Part shown: one piece after another, positions 59,626 through 64,000 of the stretch
Layout: each line of letters begins with the position of its first letter
Numbering within the stretch: the first letter of the stretch is position 1
DNA from: SHWC01 sp050173345
Lineage (GTDB): Bacteria > Pseudomonadota > Alphaproteobacteria > UBA828
Direction of reading: 5' to 3'
NCBI GenBank assembly: GCA_050173345.1
Contig: JBFXKW010000002.1
Span: 310,001-374,000, forward strand
DNA length: 64,000 nt
Position numbers and translations under genes: made by a program
Notes under the pieces: generated by a model
The model's database searches: none
Seen by the model: only the letters and a program-made list of their open reading frames with translations
What the model was told of the DNA's origin: nothing

Positions 59626-60534
59626 ATGTGCGGCATCGTCGGTCTCTTCCTGAAAAATCAAGAGCTTGAAGGCACGCTGGGCCATCGCCTGGAGCCCATG
59701 CTGCTGGAGATGACGGAGCGCGGCCCGGACAGCGCCGGCATCGCCATCTACCGGAACGGCGCCGCACCTGGTGAAACAAAATTCACTCTGTTCAACGCCG
59801 ATCCCGGGTTCGATTGGTCCGGCCTGGAGTTTGCCATGCGCTGCGAGCTGCAGGCCGAGGTGCGCTACCGGCTGAACGGCAACCACGCGGTGTTCACCCT
59901 GAGCGCCGACCCCGAGCGCACCATTGAATGGCTGCGCGACGAGCGGCCGGAGGTGCGCCTCGTCTCGGTCGGGCACCGCATCGAGCTCTACAAGGACGTC
60001 GGCACGCCGGCCGAGGTGGCGGACTCCTTCGCCCTCGACGCCATGGACGGCAGCCACGGCATCGGCCACACCCGGATGGCGACCGAAAGCGGCGTCACCA
60101 CCGCACACTCGCACCCGTTCTGGGCCGGGCTCGACCTCTGCCTTGTCCACAACGGCACGATCTCGAACTATCACGGTCTGCGCGATTGGCTGAAGCGCCG
60201 CGGCCTCCACTTCGAGAGCGATAATGACAGCGAGGTGGCGGCGAAATACCTGGCCTACCGGATCGCCGAGGGCGCCACGCTCAAGCAGGCGCTCGAAGCC
60301 GGGCTCAAGGACCTCGACGGCTTCTATACCTTCTGCGTCGGCACCGGGGATGGCTTCGCGGTAATGCGCGACCCGTTCGCCTGCAAGCCGGCCGTGATCG
60401 CCGAGACCGACGACTGGGTGGCGATGGCCTCCGAGTTCCGCTCGCTCGCCAAGCTGCCCGGCATCGACGCCGCGACCGTCTGGGAGCCCAGGCCCGAGAC
60501 CGTCTATGCCTGGCACCGCGAAGGACGCGCATGA
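59626..60534 (+). CDS. glxB: GlxB/MgsA class II glutamine amidotransferase subunit
   Basis: The 302-residue Ntn-type glutaminase has the catalytic Cys at position 2 (MCGIVGLF), MTERGPDSAGIAIY (about 24-37), and GHTRMATESGVTTAHSHPF with VHNGTISNYHGLR. It releases ammonia from glutamine for the FMN subunit GlxD. It corresponds to the N-terminal domain of glutamate synthase large subunit, split out as in N-methylglutamate synthase and rhizobial GlxBCD. It overlaps glxC by four bases. Confidence 0.92.
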   Translation: MCGIVGLFLKNQELEGTLGHRLEPMLLEMTERGPDSAGIAIYRNGAAPGETKFTLFNADPGFDWSGLEFAMRCELQAEVRYRLNGNHAVFTLSADPERTIEWLRDERPEVRLVSVGHRIELYKDVGTPAEVADSFALDAMDGSHGIGHTRMATESGVTTAHSHPFWAGLDLCLVHNGTISNYHGLRDWLKRRGLHFESDNDSEVAAKYLAYRIAEGATLKQALEAGLKDLDGFYTFCVGTGDGFAVMRDPFACKPAVIAETDDWVAMASEFRSLAKLPGIDAATVWEPRPETVYAWHREGRA

Positions 60535-61214
60535 TGACGGTCGACCTCGACAAGACCGAGCTGCGCGCGCTCAACCAGGCGCTGCACGGCCTCGACCCTG
60601 AGACCAACCAGCGGTACTGGCGCATCCTTAATCCGCGCGGCAAGCATGCGATCGCGGTCGGCCTCGATGTGCCCATCGACGTCGAGATCGAGGGGCATGT
60701 CGGCTATTACTGCGGCGGCATGAACAAGGCCGCGCGCATCCTGGTGCACGGCCAGGCCGGCAAGGGGCTCGGCGAGAACATCATGTCGGGCTCGATCCGC
60801 GTCGCCGGCAACGTCTCGGAATGCGCCGGCGCCTCGGGCCACGGCGGCCTCATCGTGATCGAGGGCGACGCCTCGTCGCGCTGCGGCATCTCGATGAAGG
60901 GCGTCGACATCGTGGTCAAGGGCTCGGTCGGCCATATGAGCGCGTTCATGGCGCAGGCCGGCCGGCTCGTGGTGTGCGGCGACGCCGACCACAGCCTCGG
61001 CGATTCGATCTACGAGGCCGAACTCTATGTGCGCGGCAAGGTCGGCTCGCTCGGCGCCGACTGCGTCGAGAAGGAGATGACGCCGGCACAGCGGGAAAAC
61101 CTCGGCACGCTGCTCGATGCCGCCGGCCTCGCGCACGACCCGGCCGAATTCCGCCTCTACGGCTCCGCCCGCAAGCTCTACAACTTCAACATCGACCACG
61201 CCGATGCCTACTAA
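60531..61214 (+). CDS. glxC: GlxC/MgsB GXGXG-domain subunit
   Basis: The 227-residue right-handed beta-helix domain corresponds to the C-terminal GXGXG domain of glutamate synthase. Repeating glycine motifs run from about 60 to 190 (GYYCGGMNKAARILVHGQAG in outline, GNVSECAGASGHGG, GSVGHMSAFMAQAG, GKVGSLGADC). It bridges GlxB and GlxD and shows no catalytic residues. It overlaps both neighbours. Confidence 0.92.
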   Translation: MMTVDLDKTELRALNQALHGLDPETNQRYWRILNPRGKHAIAVGLDVPIDVEIEGHVGYYCGGMNKAARILVHGQAGKGLGENIMSGSIRVAGNVSECAGASGHGGLIVIEGDASSRCGISMKGVDIVVKGSVGHMSAFMAQAGRLVVCGDADHSLGDSIYEAELYVRGKVGSLGADCVEKEMTPAQRENLGTLLDAAGLAHDPAEFRLYGSARKLYNFNIDHADAY

Positions 61215-62577
61215 GACCGCCGCGCGCCCCGCCGCGCCTGCCGCCGAACCGGCCCCCTTCGATGCGCGCAAGCTGCGCGAGTCGCACACCTTCGGGCACG
61301 ACACCATCGCCGAAATCCAGCGCATGGCGGACGAAGGGCTCTACTACATCCGCGGCTTCGGCGCGAAGCGCAAGCTGCCGAGCTTCGACGACCTGGTGTT
61401 TCTCGGCGCCTCGGCGACGCGCTATCCGCTCGAAGGCTATCGCGAGCGCTGCGCCACCAACGTCACGCTCGGCGACCGCTTCGCCAGGAAGCCGATCGAG
61501 CTCAAAATCCCGATCACCATCGCCGGCATGAGCTTCGGCGCGCTCGGCGCGCACGCCAAGGAGGCCTTGGGGCGCGCCGCCACCATGATGGGCACCTCGA
61601 CCACCACCGGCGACGGCGGCATGACGCCCGAGGAGCGCGAATCGTCCAAGACCCTGGTCTACCAGGTGCTGCCCTCGCGCTACGGCATGAACCCGGACGA
61701 CCTCAGGAAGGCCGATGCCATCGAGGTGGTGATCGGCCAGGGCGCGAAGCCGGGCGGCGGCGGCATGCTGCTCGGCCAGAAGATCACCGAGCGGGTCGCC
61801 GGCATGCGCACGCTGCCGGTCGGCATCGACCAGCGCAGCGCCTCGCGCCATCCGGACTGGACTGGCATGGACGACCTCGAGATCAAGATCCGCGAGCTGC
61901 GCGAGATCACCGACTGGCAGAAGCCGATCTACGTCAAGATCGGCGCCTCGCGGCCGCACTATGACGTACCGATGTGCGTCAAGGCGGGCGCCGACGTGAT
62001 CGTGCTCGACGGCATGCAGGGCGGCACCGCGGCGACGCAGGACGTCTTCATCGAGCATGTCGGCATCCCGACCCTGCCCGCGCTCAAGCTCGCGGTCGGC
62101 GCGCTCAAGAAGATGGACATGCACCGCAAGGTGCAGCTCGTGGTCTCGGGCGGCATCCGCTCGGGCGCCGACGTCGCCAAGGCGCTCGCCATGGGCGCCG
62201 ACGCGGTCTCGATCGGCGTCGCCGCGCTCGTCGCGCTCGGCTGCAACAAGCCGGTTTACGAGGAAGACTACGAGGCGCTCGGCACGCGCCCCGGCTTCTG
62301 CCATCACTGCCAGACCGGGCGCTGCCCGGTCGGCATCACGACGCAGCGCCCCGAACTCGAGGCGAGGCTCGACCCCGAGCGCGGCGCCCGCCTGGTGCGC
62401 AACTACCTGACCGCGCTGACCCTCGAACTGCAGACGGTCGCGCGCGCCAACGGCAAGTCCCACGTGCTCAACCTGGAGCCCGAGGACATGGTGGCGCTGA
62501 CCGTCGAGGCCGCCGCCATGGCGGGCGTGCCGCTCGCCGGCACCGACTGGATTCCGGGGCAGTCCGAGGCACGCTGA
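61204..62577 (+). CDS. glxD: GlxD/MgsC FMN-binding glutamate synthase-like subunit
   Basis: The 457-residue TIM-barrel protein has FMN-binding motifs (TIAGMSFGALG, KIGASRPHYDV, VVSGGIRSGADVAKALAMGAD) and a C-terminal [3Fe-4S] cluster motif GFCHHCQTGRCPVG with three cysteines. GlxBCD-like complexes transfer glutamine amide nitrogen, or methylamine in the Mgs version, onto a keto acid. ATG 61204 overlaps the end of glxC. The glutamine-synthetase-like gene (GSIII/GmaS) often found next to these is not in the window. Confidence 0.93.
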   Translation: MPTKTAARPAAPAAEPAPFDARKLRESHTFGHDTIAEIQRMADEGLYYIRGFGAKRKLPSFDDLVFLGASATRYPLEGYRERCATNVTLGDRFARKPIELKIPITIAGMSFGALGAHAKEALGRAATMMGTSTTTGDGGMTPEERESSKTLVYQVLPSRYGMNPDDLRKADAIEVVIGQGAKPGGGGMLLGQKITERVAGMRTLPVGIDQRSASRHPDWTGMDDLEIKIRELREITDWQKPIYVKIGASRPHYDVPMCVKAGADVIVLDGMQGGTAATQDVFIEHVGIPTLPALKLAVGALKKMDMHRKVQLVVSGGIRSGADVAKALAMGADAVSIGVAALVALGCNKPVYEEDYEALGTRPGFCHHCQTGRCPVGITTQRPELEARLDPERGARLVRNYLTALTLELQTVARANGKSHVLNLEPEDMVALTVEAAAMAGVPLAGTDWIPGQSEAR

Positions 62578-62647
62578 CCGGCCGGCGCGGCCGCCCTACC
62601 CGCTTGCCGCAGGGGTACCGGGCGCGGCGAAGCTGTCGTATGCTGCC

Positions 62648-62772
62648 TAGAGCACGGTCCGATCAGGTTGCTTCAACCTGATCGGTGAATCGTGCTCTAC
62701 TTTGTTGAGAAGAGCAGGATTCACGTTTGAGACGGATCGCTTCGTGATCCGTCTCAAACGATCCTGCTCTAG
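62648..62772 (+). repeat. Double-hairpin repeat, family C copy 3
   Basis: It begins TAGAGCACGGTCCGATCAGG and ends TCAAACGATCCTGCTCTAG. The variable stem pair (62733/62751) is C-G, and the second hairpin has a three-base TCA bulge on one side. It lies 71 bp after the glxD stop and 46 bp before the amidase gene. Confidence 0.9.
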
Positions 62773-62817
62773 ACAACCGGTTCATCCGCCGCGCCACTGC
62801 AGGGAAGGAGCAGACAC

Positions 62818-63840
62818 ATGCCGCAGGGTTCGATTTCCTCCAGCGAGGACGCCGTCGGCGTCGCCGTCGTCAACTATCAGGTCCCCGTCGTCGAGACCAA
62901 GAAGGAGGTCGAGAAGAACTGCAAGCGCATCGCCCAGTTCGTCGAGGGCATGAAGCGCGGCTATCCCGGCCTCGACCTGATCGTCTTTCCCGAATACTCG
63001 ACGCAGGGCTTCCACCCGCACAAATGGTCGGACCTGACCACCACGGTCGGCGGCACCGAGACGCAAATCTTCGCGGAGGCCTGCAAGAAGAACAAGGTGT
63101 ACGGCATCTTCTCGCTGACCGGCGAGGAGCACCCGGACGGCATGAACCCCTACAACACGCTGATCATGATCGACGACAAGGGCAAGGTCGTCCTCACCTA
63201 TCGCAAGATCTTCCCGTGGTGCCCGCAGGAGCCGTGGACCGCCGGCCACGAGACCGCGGTCGCCGAGGGGCCTAAGGGCCTCATGGTCGGCGGCACCATC
63301 TGCTATGACTGCAACATGCCGGAGATCGTGCGCGACACCGTGATGAAGGGCGCCGAGCTGATCGTGCGCATCCAGGGCTATATGTACCCGGCCAAGGAGC
63401 AGCAGCGCATGGTCGCGCAGGTGCGCGCCTGGGAGAACCTGGCCTATGTCGCAGTCGCCAACATGGCGGGCCGCGATCTCGTCTACTCCTATTTCGGCCA
63501 TTCCAACATCGTCGATTTCGACGGCAGCGTGCTCGCCGAATGCGGCACCGGGCCGGACGAGGCGACCTACGCCACGCTCTCGCTCACCACGCTGCGCGAC
63601 GCGCGCCGCAACTGGACCGCCGAGAACCACCTCTACAACCTGCTGCACCGCGGCTTCACCTCGGAGCCGGGCGGCCACGCGAAGAACCCCTTCAAGTTCT
63701 ACGACGCCTGGGTCAACGACCCGGAGGGCGCGCGCGACCATGTCGAGCAGCTCACCCGCGACCATGACCGGCCCGAAAAGGCGAAGACCGCCAAGACGCC
63801 GGCCCCGCCGAAGCGGGTCAAGCTGAAGGCGCTGGCCTAG
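62818..63840 (+). CDS. Aliphatic amidase/formamidase (nitrilase superfamily)
   Basis: The 340-residue C-N hydrolase has the full triad: E59 in VFPEYSTQG, K130 in YRKIFPW and C162 in GTICYDC. Its start (ISSSEDAVGVAVVNYQVP) and QGYMYPAKEQQ segment follow aliphatic amidase AmiE, while other parts resemble formamidase AmiF, so the substrate could be formamide or another short amide. It releases ammonia, matching the glutamine/amide nitrogen theme of glxBCD just upstream. GGGAAGGAG precedes the ATG. Confidence 0.9.
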   Translation: MPQGSISSSEDAVGVAVVNYQVPVVETKKEVEKNCKRIAQFVEGMKRGYPGLDLIVFPEYSTQGFHPHKWSDLTTTVGGTETQIFAEACKKNKVYGIFSLTGEEHPDGMNPYNTLIMIDDKGKVVLTYRKIFPWCPQEPWTAGHETAVAEGPKGLMVGGTICYDCNMPEIVRDTVMKGAELIVRIQGYMYPAKEQQRMVAQVRAWENLAYVAVANMAGRDLVYSYFGHSNIVDFDGSVLAECGTGPDEATYATLSLTTLRDARRNWTAENHLYNLLHRGFTSEPGGHAKNPFKFYDAWVNDPEGARDHVEQLTRDHDRPEKAKTAKTPAPPKRVKLKALA

Positions 63841-63888
63841 TTTGCTCCGGGGCGGCGTACGGAACCCGCCGCCCCGCCTCGCCCGTCC

Positions 63889-64000
63889 ATGGCCAAGCCC
63901 AGGAGAAAGACTCAAGGCCACGGCGCGACCATCGGCGTCGAGGCGTTCTGCAATTCGCGCAACGCCCGCGACCTCCAGGTGGTTTCGATCGCGGTCGGGG
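63889..64000 (+). CDS. Start of an unidentified gene, cut by the window end
   Basis: An ATG at 63889 opens a frame of 37 codons that runs off the window (start MAKPRRKTQGHG, later DLQVVSIAVG). It is too short to classify. Its position after the amidase suggests a linked regulator or transport gene, but nothing in the sequence proves that it is coding. Confidence 0.35.
   Translation, partial: MAKPRRKTQGHGATIGVEAFCNSRNARDLQVVSIAVG

Noticed and set aside
1..64000. tRNA, rRNA or insertion sequences
   Set aside because: No cloverleaf, rRNA segment, transposase or integrase was recognised while reading both strands.

Overview
The window is about 64 kb of GC-rich DNA (clearly above 60 percent by eye) packed with catabolic and transport genes. 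It looks like the chromosome of a metabolically versatile soil or plant-associated alphaproteobacterium of the Hyphomicrobiales or Rhodospirillales type. The grounds are rhizobial-style glxBCD, kynA/kynU, XRE-cupin regulators, many two-gene hydantoinase (HyuA/HyuB) loci, and palindromic intergenic repeats of the kind common in these orders. I see no rRNA, tRNA, CRISPR array, transposase or integrase, and no gap above 300 bases without a gene. Genus-level placement is not possible from the sequence alone.

Layout. (1) 1-3.5 kb, minus: a molybdenum hydroxylase made of a fused [2Fe-2S]-molybdopterin subunit (cut by the window edge) and an FAD subunit, behind a MarR regulator and a perfect 14-bp palindrome. 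(2) 3.6-7.3 kb: a tartrate/D-malate-type dehydrogenase, an EthD-like protein and a DAO-family flavoprotein, convergent with an XRE-cupin repressor. (3) 7.4-11.7 kb: hyuA-hyuB plus a 71-residue four-Cys protein. (4) 11.8-17.8 kb: kynU-paaF-paaH (minus) divergent from kynA, then a dienelactone hydrolase fused to a SnoaL-like domain. (5) 17.9-31.4 kb: one HyuA, two tandem paralogous HyuB, a branched-chain-type ABC transporter, an M14-like (DUF2817) amidohydrolase and two NAD(P) dehydrogenases, apparently one uptake-and-degradation locus. (6) 31.5-35.8 kb: an ECF-type nickel transporter (DUF4198 protein, NikM, NikL, NikQ, NikO) with NikR and a candidate NikR operator. (7) 35.8-38.6 kb: a compositionally distinct islet with two related four-Cys exported proteins of unknown function and a T4-type lysozyme-like protein. 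(8) 38.6-45.6 kb: a sugar-acid dehydratase divergent from a sugar lactonase, two paralogous lipoproteins, a PRISE-type reductase and a ThDP enzyme. (9) 45.7-50.9 kb, minus: a complete urease operon ureE-ureF-ureAB(fused)-ureC-ureG-ureD. (10) 51-58.6 kb: an N-acyl-D-amino-acid deacylase, a small hypothetical protein, a DhaK-DhaL kinase, PcaD, and a methyltransferase-TPR protein coupled to a luciferase-like monooxygenase. (11) 58.7-64 kb: an XRE-cupin regulator, glxB-glxC-glxD and an aliphatic amidase/formamidase.

The common theme is nitrogen recovery. Amides, cyclic amides, D-acyl amino acids, amines, tryptophan and urea are all handled by genes here. Nickel uptake under NikR supports the urease, and GlxBCD handles glutamine-derived amide nitrogen. 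Ring and acyl-CoA genes (KynU, PaaF, PaaH, PcaD, DLH) would carry the carbon skeletons onward.

Three families of palindromic repeats sit between genes. The most striking is a double-hairpin element (35.2, 42.6 and 62.7 kb). All three copies lie downstream of a gene in the same relative orientation, two of them begin exactly at the stop codon, and one stem position carries three different Watson-Crick pairs, which argues for selected structure.
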